Shown here in pieces: positions 30,951-43,113 of a DNA stretch of 64,000 nucleotides; position 1 is the first letter of the stretch; every line of letters begins with the position of its first letter. The notes below the pieces were generated by a model. The model made no database searches and was not told the DNA's origin. It saw only the letters and a program-made list of their open reading frames with translations. The stretch comes from Pomphorhynchus laevis (Eukaryota; Acanthocephala; Palaeacanthocephala; Echinorhynchida; Pomphorhynchidae), in NCBI GenBank assembly GCA_012934845.2, contig WNNJ02002291.1:26127-90126 (forward strand), written 5' to 3'. Position numbers and translations under genes: made by a program.

Positions 30951-31440
30951 TTGTGGTCACTAGTCATGTAACAACAAATAATAGACATTAAATTTCTCTG
31001 GACATGCCTGAGCAATTTCGTGACGATAAAACACCAAATGTGGTTTGGTGGTTTATGTCTTTGCCGCTATGTCTTGACTATTAATGCATATTGTTTTCGT
31101 CAATAGTCGTTTACATATAACGGAATTTCCCGTATTCTTGACAACCCGTAAAGATCACCGCATTTAAAATTTGAAGAATTTTACAAGCAAGCAAAGTACC
31201 CTACATCTACATTGAAGTTTTTATTAATGGGAAAAGTTAAGAGAGGAAATAAGTTGATCCTTACGGGGATCAACTTATGTTGATCCCTGTAAGGAATCAA
31301 CTTACCTATTCAAAAACGTAGATTCTCAATCCCTTGAAAGAAATTTCGTTCTTGTTCCCATTCTGTGCTTTTATTATTTTGAATCGTGAATTTATCCTTT
31401 GGCTAGTGCCATGTTGATTCTGGTCGAAACCGCTCATCCC
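30951..31440. other. No gene; contains an imperfect 24/25-bp-arm hairpin
   Basis: 31251-31274 and 31279-31303 are inverted copies (aagttgatccttacgggga.. against its complement) around ttat, with one indel and one mismatch. The remainder is unassigned AT-rich DNA. Confidence 0.5.
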
Positions 31441-33000
31441 GCTAGTATTTATTTATTAGTATTACAAGTTATAGCCAAATGGCTGTTTCAACTGATCACA
31501 TAGGAAATAAAAAAGAAAAGAAAAGAAGAAAAAGTTAATAGCGGTTACATAATATTGTATACATTCGGAATGCCATGATCGTTAATCCACTGACGAAGTT
31601 GAACTTTAAATTGAGATAAGTCCTTGGTACATGCTATTTCTCCTGGCAACGTGTTCCAGGCGTTTAATGCTCGATGTGAGAGCCTAGCCAAACTCACTAC
31701 TTTACCGTGGGGAAACTTAAATAGTTTCAACGGGTGGCCACGATGCGTCTGAGAACAAACTTTAACATAGCACGAGGGAAAACCATCTATCCCATTTACC
31801 ATTCGCCATAATGCAACAAGGTCTAGGTAATATAGCCTCTGACCCAAAGATGGTATCTTTAGAAATTCAAGCCGCTCACGATATGAATATAATCCAACCA
31901 TACACATTCGAGAACCTCTACGAGGATTGACTCTAGTCTATTAAACTCTTTCTTAGTGTATGGAAAAACTGCTTGCACGCAGTACTCTATATGCGGGCGA
32001 ACAAGAGCGCAGTAAAGCCGTTTGAAGACGTATGGATTAATACGATTAAATGCATTTTTGACGCAGTACATAGCTCGCAAAGCCTTGCTATAGGCAAACT
32101 CTGTATTTGATCGGGATTTCAATGTCCTATGCACCATGACACCCAGATCCCTATACTCCATGACGACATTAAGAATTGAAGTTCCGAGGCGAAAACGACG
32201 GTCATCGCAACGCCTTCCTAATTTCATGTGGCCGCATTTGTCAACATTGATCTTCATACCAGTAGCCTCACTCCATTAGTATATTTCATTAAGGTCTTCC
32301 TGCAGGGAAATGCCAAGCGGATCAATATCATCTACAGACCATATTTTGAGGTCGTCAGCAAAAGCAAGACAGGGACTCTGAATCCGCAGCAACAAATCGT
32401 TAAGGAACACAATAAACAGCAGAGGTCCTAGTACGGTACCCTGCGGAACACCACAGTAAACGCGTCTGGAAGTGGAAAGATGGGTGCCAACTCTCACCCT
32501 AAAGAAACGATTACGTAGGAAATCTTGAATCCAATTACACAACATTACAGGAATGCCGTAGTTAAATAGTAATGCTACCAAGCTCTCATGCGGCACCCGA
32601 TCGAATGCTCTTGAAAAGTCAATGAATACCACATTAATTGATTGGCCGCGACTGACTGCCTCAACCCACATTTCGCGTAAAGTCAATAAGTTTGTTAAGC
32701 AGGAACGACCAGGAAGGAAACCGTGCTGAGAAGACGACATTATTCCGAGTTCCCTCAAGTGATGCCTGATCCGGGTGGCGATCAACTTTTCAAGCACTTT
32801 GCATAGAGAACTAGTCAGGCTAATTGGTCTATAGTCAGTACAAGCCGTTGCAATGGTTTTCTTTGGTATCGGAACTACGATGGCAGTTTTCCAGACTTCA
32901 GGAACACATCCACTGGTCAAACTGTTCTCAAAAATAGCAAGAAGGGAAGGAGCCAAATATCTAGATAAATTCTTCAAGAATTTAAGAATAAATTCTTCGC
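31440..33000 (-). mobile_element. CR1-like LINE, copy E (5'-truncated)
   Basis: From 33000 leftward: LAPSLLAIFENSL, VPEVWKTAIVVPIPKK, DYRPISLTSSLCKVLEKLI, SQHGFLPGRSCLTNLL, VVFIDFSRAFDRVPH, CGVPQGTVLGPLLF and LAFADDLKIW (FADD for YADD). After a frame change at about 32270 come VDKCGHMKLGRR, LGVMVHRTLK, VRPHIEYCVQAVFPY and, after another, YRERLEFLKIPSLGQRL, ARLSHRALNAWNTLPGEI. The 3' end near 31445 has a taataaata-type tail. It is nearly intact over the RT but broken by frameshifts. Confidence 0.85.
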
Positions 33001-36000
33001 ATCCATCAATCAAAATCACCTCCACCAGCCTCCACTATCCTTCCACTCATAACCTTTCCTCACATCGCTTGCCACCCGCTTTATTATCATTATCCTCTAT
33101 GTCTCCCGTCGTCAAACCAAATCCCTCCAAATCATCAACTGCCAGCTCTTCTATCGTGATCTCACCTACTCACGTCAGTCGTCCTCCTTTACGGAAGCGC
33201 TTTGCTTCTCGCGATCGTTGCGTCATTGTTACTAATATCACGCCTTCTAACTCCTTATCCCCACAAGCACGTCTGGACCACGATGTTTCCGCCTTCAGAT
33301 CCATCCTCTCGTCTATTGTTCCTGCGGATAAACCATCCTTTTTCAAGGACATTTCTCCAGTCGCATTCATCCGTCTAAACAAATCTTCTCAATCTAATCC
33401 TTCCCAGCCCCCTCTCCTAAAAATTGTTTTCAAGCATCGCTCTCACGCGTCTTCTGTCCTCTCTCAACGATTCAAACTCATGTCATCTTCAACCACTCGA
33501 ATTTTCCCCGATCGCGCCCCTTCCGAAATCGCTCAAATCTCTTCAGCCCGCATCGAAAAACGTCGTCGCGAGGAAAACGGCGAAACTTCACTCGCCATCC
33601 GAAACATAGACGGAAATTTTCAAATTGTCCACACCCGTCCAAAAATTCGATGGCGCTCCATCTCTCCTATGTGTCTTCTCCACTAATCTCTTTCGCCACA
33701 GCACACGGTTTCCGCCTCGGTCTCCTCAACACTAGATCTATTCTCAATAAATCCGATCTTATCCTCAACCTATTCACCAAGCAATCCATCGATCTCTTCT
33801 GCCTCACCGAATCCTGGCACTCAGATTCCGACGACCTCTCCATTCGCCGTCTGCTCTCTGCCGGTTGCTCCCTAGTCGAATCCGCCCGCCCCCTCAGCTC
33901 ATGCCCTTCTAAATCCTCTAATCATGGCGGCATCGTCGCATTCGCGCGTCACCCAGCGTCTCTTCGCAAAATCAATCCCCCTTTCAGTCCTTGCTCTTTT
34001 GAATTGCTCACTTGTCGTTATTCTAACCCGATCACTCTAGATCTCGCCATTGTATACCGTCCTGGTTCATCAGCTCCTACAGCCTTATTTTTTACCGAAC
34101 TCGCTGACCTCCTTTCTCATTGTTCTTTGTCCTCAATCCCTTCACTCGTTCTAGGCGACTTCAATATCCGCCTAGACCGCCCCTCTTCCACAGATTCCAT
34201 CCGCTTCATCAACATTCTATCCAACTACAATTACAAACTAATCTCCACTGCCCCCACACATATACTTGGCGGGGCACTCGACATCATCGCTGTCCCCGAT
34301 CATTTTGCTGCCCACACCTCACTGTCCATCTCTGATCCTGGTCTATCCGATCACTTTCTTATCACCCTTGATCTCGCTCGCAACCACACCCCTCCTCACA
34401 CACCTACAATCCTACGTCGCCCTTGGAGAAATCTTGACCTCTCCCTTCTCCGCTCTGCCTTACTCAAATCGTCTCTATCATTACCCACAATAACATATTC
34501 ATCTCCTCACGATCTCGCCTTTCTTTTCGACTCTGAACTCACATCCACTCTCGATATTCTCTTGCCTTTAAAGTCTCACCCACACCGTCGCTTGTACCGT
34601 GCCCCATAATTTGACATCCAATGCCTACTATCAAAGCGTCGACTCCGCCATGCTTTTCGAGTCTATCACCGCTCTCTCAGACGTGATTTCCGCTCGATCA
34701 CTCCGTCTTTCCGTGATTCCTATCTTGCTCTTCGCCGGTCTCATCTCAACCTACTACGTACCAAATGCAACTCCTTCTGGCAGCATAAAATAATCACTTC
34801 ATTCAACTCTAAGACTCTCTGGCATACTTTTAACTCAATCCTGGCTCGTTCCTCTATGCCTTGCAACATCAATGCTAATGATTATTCGTCATTTCTCCAG
34901 ACTAAAGTATCCACGCTGCTCTCTCACACCCCGGTCTCCATCCTATCCCACTCTGCCCAGTCTACTCTCATCCTTCCCGAACTCTTTCATCTTCTCCCTG
35001 TATCACCTACAGAAGTATCATCTGTCCTCATGTCCTTGCCCAACAAAACCTCACCTGCCGATCCCCTGCCTACCCACATATTAAAATCTATATGCTCATC
35101 GATATCCCCATTTCTCACAACCTTGTTTAACTCGTCCATCCGCAGTCGTATCTTCCCTTCACACTGGAAATCCGCAATCGTTCGTCCCCTCCTTAAGAAA
35201 CAATCGCTCGACCCCTCCCTTCCTTCTAGCTATCGCCCCATTTCACTACTCCCTACTCTTTCTAAGCTCTTAGAACGCCTCATCTTAATACAAATCAACG
35301 CTTATCTCTCCTCATCCAATCTGTACCCTCCTTTCCAATCCGCTTTCCGCTCTAATCACTCGACAGAAATCGCATGCATAAAAGTGTACAACGACTTACT
35401 CATTTCTCGAGACAAGGCTCTATATAGTGTTCTCATCTCCCTGGACCTCTCCTCCGCATTCGACATTGTCGACCACTCCGTCCTCCTTTCTCGCCTTCGT
35501 TATGATTACGGCTTTTCTTCCTCCTCCGTAGCTTGGTTCGCCTCATATCTATCCGACCGTTCCTTTCGCGTCTGTTCTAATTCATCATCCTCCCCTCCCA
35601 TCCCTATTTTTTGCGGGGTTCCACAAGGTTCAGTCCTAGGTCCCCTGCTTTTCTCTCTTTTGCTTGGCGATCTCTCTCCATTTATCAAACCTTACTCCTT
35701 TAACGTCATGCAATACGCCGATGACATTCTAATCTATGCTCATGCACCCGCACATCGCATACACGATATCGCCATTTCTGCCTCCAACTGTCTCTCTTCT
35801 ATCTACAAGCGTCTCTCCAATCTCCATCTCGTTCTAAACGCCGAAAAGTCCAAAATAATGTGGATCCTTCCCCGTAAACCAAGCATATCTCCTCCCATTG
35901 TATCTTTTGCCTCATCGATCATCCCTGTAGTCCACAATCTCACTTTCTTAGGCTTCCATTTCGATGATCACCTTTCCCTTAAACCCTTCGTCCGTGACAA

Positions 36001-36625
36001 GGTCCGCTAGTCTAACTTAATTATCCGTGATATCCGCATTATCCGCCCCCCTTATCGACTTCCGTTCTTGTATGTCTCTTCTTTCATCGCTTCTTTTCCC
36101 TAAAATCGATTACTGCCTTAGCCTTTTCGCCAATTCTCCAAAATCCATCATCCTACCCCTACAACGAATAATCAACACCGCCGTTCGAGTGCTCTTTTGT
36201 CTCCGTCGCTTCGACCACACATCAACATATCTTGTCCAACTCTCGTGGCCCACCGTCCACATCCGCATCAAACTCCGCCTTCTTCTCGTTACCTTTCGTC
36301 TCATCGCTGTCGGCTCCCCATCGTTCATCAACCTTCCTTTCTTAGACGATACTCGCCCCACCTCGCTATCGCTTCGTTCCTGTCATACCCTCTTACTCCA
36401 CGTTCCTAATTACTCCAACAACTACGGTCTCCGATCCTTCCTCGTCGCCGCCTCACTCGCCTGGAATCAACTCCCTCTCGACGTCCGCCGCGCTCCCTCT
36501 TTTATCACATTCAAACACCTCCTCCGTTCACACCTTCTCGACGCTTGATTCACAGTTTTGTTTTTGTTGTGGTCATGTAAGCGTGCGCTGGCACGCATTT
36601 GCCACGTTAAAATAAATCTTTTTTT
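33001..36625 (+). mobile_element. L2-like LINE, copy D3 (5'-truncated in ORF1)
   Basis: Starts inside ORF1 and abuts E head to head. The ORF1 remainder (to the stop at 33684-33686) has FRSILSSIVPADKPSF, IFPDRAPSEIAQ and IEKRRREENGE. ORF2 begins at ATG 33650, overlapping ORF1 by 37 nt. The endonuclease frame 33650-34609 has GLLNTRSILNKSD, ESWHSDSDD, LVLGDFNIRLDRPSSTDS, ILGGALDIIAVPDHF and SDPGLSDHFLITL. The RT frame 34856-36010 has LPNKTSPADPLPTHI, RPISLLPTLSKLLERL, SLDLSSAFDIVDHSVLL, GVPQGSVLGPLLF and MQYADDILIYAHAPA. The last frame, 36027-36548, ends SFITFKHLLRSHLLDA. The 3' hairpin is at 36581-36596. Two frame changes inactivate ORF2. It is very similar to D2. Confidence 0.88.
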
Positions 36626-36840
36626 TAAACGGAGAATCAGCAAAGTCTGATTGCAATATGGTGGAATTCATGCCTTAAATATAATTTTTGAATATGATAG
36701 TTAGTATCAGAGATCGCAACCTTATACTATTTTAGATTCCAATGAATATATAACAAAATATACAATTTAACTACAATATCGACGACCTTCATATTAATTT
36801 AACTTTTTATTTAATATTTAATTGCTATTAATTATTATTC
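36626..36840. other. Short spacer, nothing recognised
   Basis: AT-rich spacer between the 3' end of D3 and the 3' end of the oppositely oriented LINE F. Confidence 0.4.
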
Positions 36841-38768
36841 TTAAAAGGCTTAGCCATAAGGCTATTTTGCCTGATCACAGTTAAAAAAATAATAAAACTA
36901 AAAAATAAGAAATGAAGAAAATGAAGTCAACAAGCAAAAAAAATCACTGCAAATATGTCCATGACTCGTTTCTCGTCTTCTTGATGATCCATGTCTTTAA
37001 TAATTTTTTGAACAAATGCAGACTCCGGGCGGAAGCAATTTCCTCAGGCAGAGAATTCCAAATATTAAGTACCCTGTGCGACAGTCTCCAGCATTTTGGA
37101 TACCTACCATGTCTTGTTTTATAGACAGTTTTGCTGTGACCTCTCAAAATCGATGAACGTAATGTGATCGAACCACTCGGATAATCGTCCAACCGGTGTA
37201 CAAGTGCATATATTCCTATTAAGTCAAGAAACAAAAATCGTGATGATATCGGTTGAATTCTTAGAAAATCTAATCGAGATGCGTAATCCACTCTCGCATT
37301 CGAACATAAACGAGAACTTCGCCTTAGGACTGACTCAATATCTGTCCTTTCTTGTTTGGTGACCGGGAAAGAAGCCTGAATTGCATACTCTAAATGCGGA
37401 CGAACCAACGTGTTAAACAAATTTCTAAAGACATTCGTGGTAATCTTAAGGAATGAGTTCTTTACAATATATAGAGCACGAGTAGCGCTTTTTATTGCTC
37501 TTTCACTATTAAGTTTAGTTTTTAATGATGCCTGCACGATAATTCCTAAATCCCTATGATGTGATACTTCAGTGAGAAGAACATCTCCGATATGATATGT
37601 AAAATTACTGGATTTTTTACCCATCCTCATAAGTATACACTTATCAACGTTAAGATGTAATCCAGTAGAGCGGAACCAATCATGAACGCGATCCAAGTCT
37701 GCCTGTAAAGAATTACAGTCATCAATATCTCGTATAACAGTCCAAATTTTAAGATCACCAGCAAGATCATCAATGCCAAGTGAGAGTTCTCAATACGTAA
37801 GAGTAAATCGTTAAGGAACGTGATGAATAATAGAGGACCTAATGCAGAACCCTGAGGGACACCTGTCGACATACTTCTTTCTGCAGATAAAGACTCACCA
37901 ACTCTTACCTTAAACGTACGCAATGAAAGAAAATTTTCAATCCAAGATCAGATTACACGAGGGACGCCGTAGTGAATTAAGAGTGACACAAGACCTTTAT
38001 GTGGAACACGATCAAAAGCTTTCGAAAAATCTAGAAATACAACGTCGAGACAAAGTCCTGAGCTTAGTACTTCCATCCAACTCTCTCGCGGTAAGCAAGT
38101 TAAATAGACATGAACGGCCTTGTCTGAATCCGTGTTGAGAATCAGTAAGAATGCTGTTAAAGTTTAGATGCTCGAGTAGCCTTTTGGCAATAACTCGTTC
38201 TAGTAATTTAGAGAGAACACTTGTCAAAGTGATAGGGCTAAAATCTAAACAAGAAGTCACTGGCTGTTTTTTAGGGACTGGCACAACAATAGAAGATTTC
38301 CATATTGCAGAAATCCACGAATTGATCAGGCTAAATGAAAATATATGAGCTAAAACGCTACTTACGGCAGGTCCAACCGCATTAATTAGGAAAGGTGAAA
38401 TATCATCTGGACCAGGGGAGCCAAATCGGTTTAGCCTAGCGATTAGGTGCAATACTTCAGATGCACTGATTGGCTTAACGAGATTCTGAGTAATATTGTG
38501 AATGGGATACCATTTTAAAGAGTAAATATCCGAAACAATAGTCGACGGAGAATGGAAGCTGTCCGCTAGGCATTCAGCAATTTCAGACTCAGTAGAATAA
38601 ACATATTCACCTGAAGTAATGAATGCTATATTAGAGGAAAGTATCCTTGAATCGTTCACATATGATTAAAAACGCTTTGGTTGATTCCCGATGCAATTTG
38701 CGATACCATCTTCAAATGCTATTCGCTTATGTATTTTCAATTTATTGCAGAGGTTGTGCACGTACCGA
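36841..38768 (-). mobile_element. CR1-like LINE, copy F (5'-truncated)
   Basis: Minus strand from 38768: KIHKRIAFEDG, the frame 38659-38012 with FGSPGPDDISPFLINAVGP, SSIVVPVPKKQ, LDFSPITLTSVLSKLLER and SQHGFRQGRSC. Next are FKVRVGESL, STGVPQGSALGPLLFITFLN and LHLNVDKCILMRMGKK, and then the frame 37696-36944 to VLNIWNSLPEEIASARSLHL. The YADD box is disrupted near 37760. The 3' UTR has AATAGCCTTATGGCTAAGCC and aataataatt. At least three frame changes. Confidence 0.83.
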
Positions 38769-38776
38769 TACCTATC

Positions 38777-38892
38777 TAAGTTTTCAGGACTTAGATAGAA
38801 AACTTATATGAGTCCTGAAAACTTATATCTAAGTTTTCAGAACTTATAGTAGAACTATCTAATATAAGCCAATGCCATAGCATTGGCTTATA
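38777..38892. repeat. Cluster of short inverted repeats at the 5' break of LINE F
   Basis: taagttttcaggact (38777-38791) pairs with 38811-38825, and direct copies of atctaagttttcag lie between. 38863-38892 is a perfect hairpin (13-bp arms, loop cata). The latter recurs at 40359-40388. Confidence 0.75.
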
Positions 38893-39210
38893 GTAGATGT
38901 AACTATAGTAATATATATAGTAATGTAACTATATATTACATATAGTAATGTAACTTTTATTTTTATTAAAGTAAAATTTTATACAGATGTGAAGTTTTTC
39001 ACAATTCAAATCCTCCAAACTTAGTTTTTACTAAATAACGTCATATGATTTCATCAATTAATTAAACGAATTTGTGATTTTTACGTTTTAATATCAAATA
39101 ATCTTTAACCTTCATTTAATTACATTAAAATAAATTCTCATTTGTAGTCTTTTATCTGACATATATAACGCTACAATATAAACTGCATGACATTTATCTT
39201 TTTTAAAAAA
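38893..39210. other. No gene seen
   Basis: AT-rich sequence starting with repeated tatagtaatgtaact words. Nothing else is recognised. Confidence 0.4.
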
Positions 39211-39770
39211 GGATTTATTTTAACGTGGCAAATGCGTGCCAGCGCACGCTTACATGACCACAACAAAACAAAAATGTAAATCATGTGTCGAGAAGGTGTG
39301 AACGGAGGAGGTGTTTGAATGTGATAAAGGAGGGAGCGCGGCGGACGTCGAGAGGGAGTTGATTCCAGGCGAGTGAGGCGGCGACGAGGAAGGATCGGAG
39401 ACCGTAGTTGTTGGAGTAATTAGAAACGTGGAGTAAGAGGGTATGACAGGAACGAAGCGATAGCGAGGTGGGGCGAGTATCGTCTAAGAAAGGAAGGTTG
39501 ATGAACGATGGGGAGCCGACAGCGATGAGACGAAAGGTAACGAGAAGAAGGCGGAGTTTGATGCGGATGTGGATGGTGGGCCAGGAGAGTTGGGCAAAAT
39601 ATGTGGATGTGTGGTCGAAGCGACAGATACAAAAGAGCACTCGAACGGCGGTGTTGATTATTCGTTGTAGGGGTAGGATGATGGATTTTGGAGAATTGGC
39701 GAAAAAGCTAAGGCAGTAATCGATTTTAGGGAAAAGAAGCGATGAAAGAAGAGACGTACAAGAACTTTGA
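39211..39770 (-). mobile_element. L2-like LINE 3' end, copy D4
   Basis: 119 codons of the ORF2 end (FCICRFDHTSTYFAQLSWPT, SLRSCHTLLLHVSNYSNNYG, AWNQLPLDVRRAPSF) plus the 3' hairpin at 39234-39249 and TTATTTTAACGTGGC (tail on the right-hand sense end). It is 5'-truncated near 39770. The reading frame kept is intact. Confidence 0.85.
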
Positions 39771-39939
39771 GATAAGTCAATAATTAATTAATTAATTATT
39801 GTATAATTATTATAATAATTTTTGTTTTTTTTTGTAATTTTAATTATGTTTGATTAATTAATCAATCAAATATATTAATATTAATATAAACATTTTACAT
39901 TAACGAATAATTTTGTTTAACGAAAAATAAACAAATCAG

Positions 39940-40330
39940 ATACCTGAGTCTACGTATTTTATGATGTTTATGATATTTATTATATTTTGATGATCAAAAT
40001 ATATATTTCCATTTTACATGATTTTTAGAGATTACTGAGAATTTGAATTATAGAAAATCTAAAGATTAAAATGTATTTTTATTTATGTATCAGATACCAG
40101 AGTCTTTTAGATAAATAAATTTATCTTAAAGATAAATAACAATAAAGATAAATAATTATAAGATTTTATACAATTTATATTTATATTAAGTTAAAATTAG
40201 AAATTAAAGTGTAAAATAAAAGTATATTTTGTGAATAACAGACGATGTATCAGAATAAGTATTAGAGGTCAACAGGAGGAATCGCTATGCTATCAGATTA
40301 TGACCTCTATTTATCCTTAAATTACAATAA
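39940..40330 (+). repeat. MITE-like dispersed repeat, copy M3
   Basis: Begins CAGATACCTGAGTCTACG and TATTTTATG, contains ATAAGATTTTATACAATTTA, GATGTATCAGAATAAGTATT, AGAGGTCA and CTATGCTATCAG. The block GACGTATTTCCTCTGATGAA of other copies is missing, so the copy is 3'-truncated. Confidence 0.55.
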
Positions 40331-40358
40331 GTAATAAATTATATTACTCCTCAAATTC

Positions 40359-40388
40359 TATAAGCCAATGCCATAGCATTGGATTATA
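40359..40388. repeat. Dispersed 30-bp hairpin, second copy
   Basis: taagccaatgc-cata-gcattggatta matches the hairpin at 38863-38892 with one change, including the following tagtagat. Confidence 0.8.
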
Positions 40389-40531
40389 GTAGATAAGTCA
40401 ATGTGCCTTGTTCAAGTGAACAAAAAAAGTGAACAAGTGCCTTGTTCACTTTTCTAGAAATTAATTGATTCTATTCCTCTCCCGTGTACTAATCCTAATT
40501 CATCTGGTTCAGTAGTAATTCGAAGGTGTTA

Positions 40532-40980
40532 TTAGACATAATAACACAACATGTTTCTTGTAAATTTAAATGTGTCATCTATTCGATATAAATTAATAGT
40601 AGTTTTAGTTAATGTTAATTTGATGTTCATATCTAGATATACACCTTCTTTATCATTAATATTGGTTTTGTTAAGAATAAGGCTTTCTGGATAAATTTGT
40701 TCGCTTATTGAATAAAACATGAATAAGAACTTATTCATGTTTAAAATAAAAATATTAAATATAAAAATATTTTTTTTATCAAAATAAAAATATTTGAAGA
40801 TAAATAATCGATAAAATTTATAAGATAATTTATGCAATTTAATGGAAAGACGAATATTACGTAATTAGAAATGCCAATCAATTAGTGAGCAAATTTATCC
40901 AGAAAGCCTTATTCTTAATTAAACCAATATTGATGATAAAGAAGGTGTATATCTAGATATAATTAAAACTACTTTTAATA
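40532..40980. mobile_element. Inverted pair of reverse-transcriptase relics (EGVYLD type)
   Basis: 40604-40705 (minus coding) and about 40883-40975 (plus) are inverted copies of one segment. The minus frame 40837-40532 reads SISEQIYPESLILNKTN, EGVYLDMNIK and YRIDDTFKFTRN. This resembles the IYP-x-L-x-L / YLD-x-x-I / YDK-x-DF-x-F block found downstream of the palm in some invertebrate retroelement RTs I remember; the family name is uncertain. A perfect hairpin (aaacatgaataag..) lies at about 40718-40745. Confidence 0.4.
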
Positions 40981-41334
40981 ATTATATAATATTAATATAT
41001 AATATTATATAATTATATGATTATTGATAAACGTATAATTTTTATACAATAACTGAATAAATTTATCCAGATAGGCTTATTGTAAATTTAAACCATTATT
41101 TTCTCATTGAGTCTACAAATTAATCCTTCACTTTTACGAAACACGAATAAGAACTTAGAGTCTGATGAATTTAGTTAATTCCTAGACATCCACTTTGCCA
41201 CAAAAATATCATTTTATTTTTAAATTTTTGACAGTTAGCTGTTGTATATATCAGAATGTCATCTACAATAAAATTTAATCGTTAAAAACAAAATAACAAA
41301 ATAAAAATGTTGAATTTTAAAATATAAACGTTTG

Positions 41335-42265
41335 TATGATAACTCCTTTAACGTCATGCAATACGCCGATGACATCCTCATCTATGCTCATGCACCCGCA
41401 CATCGCATACACGATATCGGCATTTCTGCCTCCAACTGTCTTTCTTCTATCTACAAACGTCTCTCCAATCTGCATCTCGTTCTAAACCCCGAAAAGTCCA
41501 AAAAATGTGGATCCTACCCCGTAAACCAAGCATATCTCCTCCCATTGTATCTTTGGCCTCATCGATCATCCCTATAGTCCACAATCTCACTTTCTTAGGC
41601 TTCCATTTCGATGATCACCTTTCCCTTAAACCCTTCGTCCGTGACAAGGTCCGCTCGTCTAACTTAATTCTCCGTGACATCCGCCGTATCCGCCCCCTTA
41701 TCGACTTCCGTTCTTGTATGTCTCTTCTTTCATCGCTTCTTTTCCCTAAAATCGATTACTGCCTTAGCCTTTTCGCCAATTCTCCAAAATCCATCATCCT
41801 ACCCCTACAACGAATAATCAACACCGCCGTTCGAGTGCTCTTTCGTCTCCGTCGCTTCGACCACACATCAACATATCTTGTCCAACTCTCGTGGCCCACC
41901 ATCCACATCCGCATCAAACTCCGCCTTCTTCTCGTTACCTTTCGTCTCATCGCTGTCGGCTCCCCATCGTTCATCAACCTTCCTTTCTTAGACGATACTC
42001 GCCCCACCTCGCTATCGCTTCGTTCCTGTCATACCCTCTTACTCCACGTTCCTAATTACTCCAACAACTACGATCTCCGATCCTTTCTCGTCGCCGCCTC
42101 ACTCGCCCGGAATCAACTCCCTCTCGACGTCCGCCGCGCTCCCTCCTTTATCACATTCAAACACCTCCTCCGTTCACACCTTTTCGACACCTGATTTACA
42201 GTTTTGTTTTGTTGTGGTCATGTAAGCGTGCGCTGGCACGCATTTGCGACGTTAAAAAAAACTTT
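41335..42265 (+). mobile_element. L2-like LINE, copy D5 (3' quarter)
   Basis: Starts just before the catalytic box (SFNVMQYADDILIYAHAPA at about 41350). After a 1-bp frame change near 41500 it continues in frame 41505-42194 (FLGFHFDDHLSLKPFVRDK, LFPKIDYCLSLFANSPKS, SFITFKHLLRSHLFDT). The 3' hairpin is at 42226-42241. It is close to D3. Confidence 0.87.
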
Positions 42266-42324
42266 TTTTTAATCATTTCGATTTATTTTCTGCCGCTTCG
42301 CTTTGATATAAATCACTTCCATCT

Positions 42325-42720
42325 TGTTTAAACTTTGTTTTTCTTAATTTTCAATATGCTTATCGTCTTAAGAATTTCTTCATTCGACGGTATTTTATTA
42401 TGCTCTTTTTGATAATGAAATCTGATAGCGCCTGTATAATGATGTTGGGCCTCTTGTTTGTTAATTGTCTGTGTTGTGCACCCTATGTATGTAGTTATTG
42501 TTAGCGTCGCTGCAGCTAAATTTCGGACACTTAAATTGATACACAACGCCAGGCAATTCATCGGCCCTTGGGGAATTTTTGATTATGGGATCTTTTAACT
42601 TGCGGCTTTTGTAATAAATTATAACATTAATATCTTCGTTAGCTTTCACGTTATTAATGCGCTCTATCTGGCTCTTCAATATTTGGGCCCTATAAAATAC
42701 CTTTATTTTACCATAATTTC
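42325..42720 (-). mobile_element. GIY-YIG endonuclease relic of a Penelope-like or related retroelement
   Basis: Minus strand: RINNVKANEDINVIIYYKSR, ELPGVVYQFKCPKFSC, then, in a second frame, TYIGCTTQTINK, AQHHYTGAIRFHYQKEHN and ISILKI. VVYxFxCP followed by YIGxTT is the core of GIY-YIG nucleases as used by Penelope-like elements. One frameshift separates the two halves. It lies about 400 bp upstream of RpL8 in the opposite orientation. Confidence 0.5.
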
Positions 42721-42739
42721 CGCCTTTGAGTAATCGGGC

Positions 42740-42800
42740 CCCAAACCTGATTACATGTCAGTTCCCTCTGATGACCTCCAATCTTTATTAGGATACATTA
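42740..42800 (-). repeat. MITE-like repeat fragment (inverted)
   Basis: Reverse complement reads GATAATGTATCCTAATAAAG and AGGTCATCAGAGGGAACTG, corresponding to the core of M1-M6. Only the core remains. It lies in the RpL8 5' flank. Confidence 0.45.
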
Positions 42801-43113
42801 TCTAATAATAACTATGATACATTAGTCAATTCATTCAATTGACTTTTTAAATTTTTTATTTTAATTTGATATAAGATGAAACTTATTGTTTAATTTTATT
42901 TCGATTTTTTTTTGCATTATGTAATTTAATATACGTGGACTCACTTACCCGATTTGATCTATTCGTTCTTTCAAGTTTATTAAAAATTGAGGAAGAAATA
43001 GAAATCTGTAATTTTCAAAAGTATACTTTTACTATTTTTTTATTTTACTTAAAATGTTTGTCACTTTCTAGATTTGAAACTTGTATTGTTATATATATAG
43101 ACCGTAAACATAC

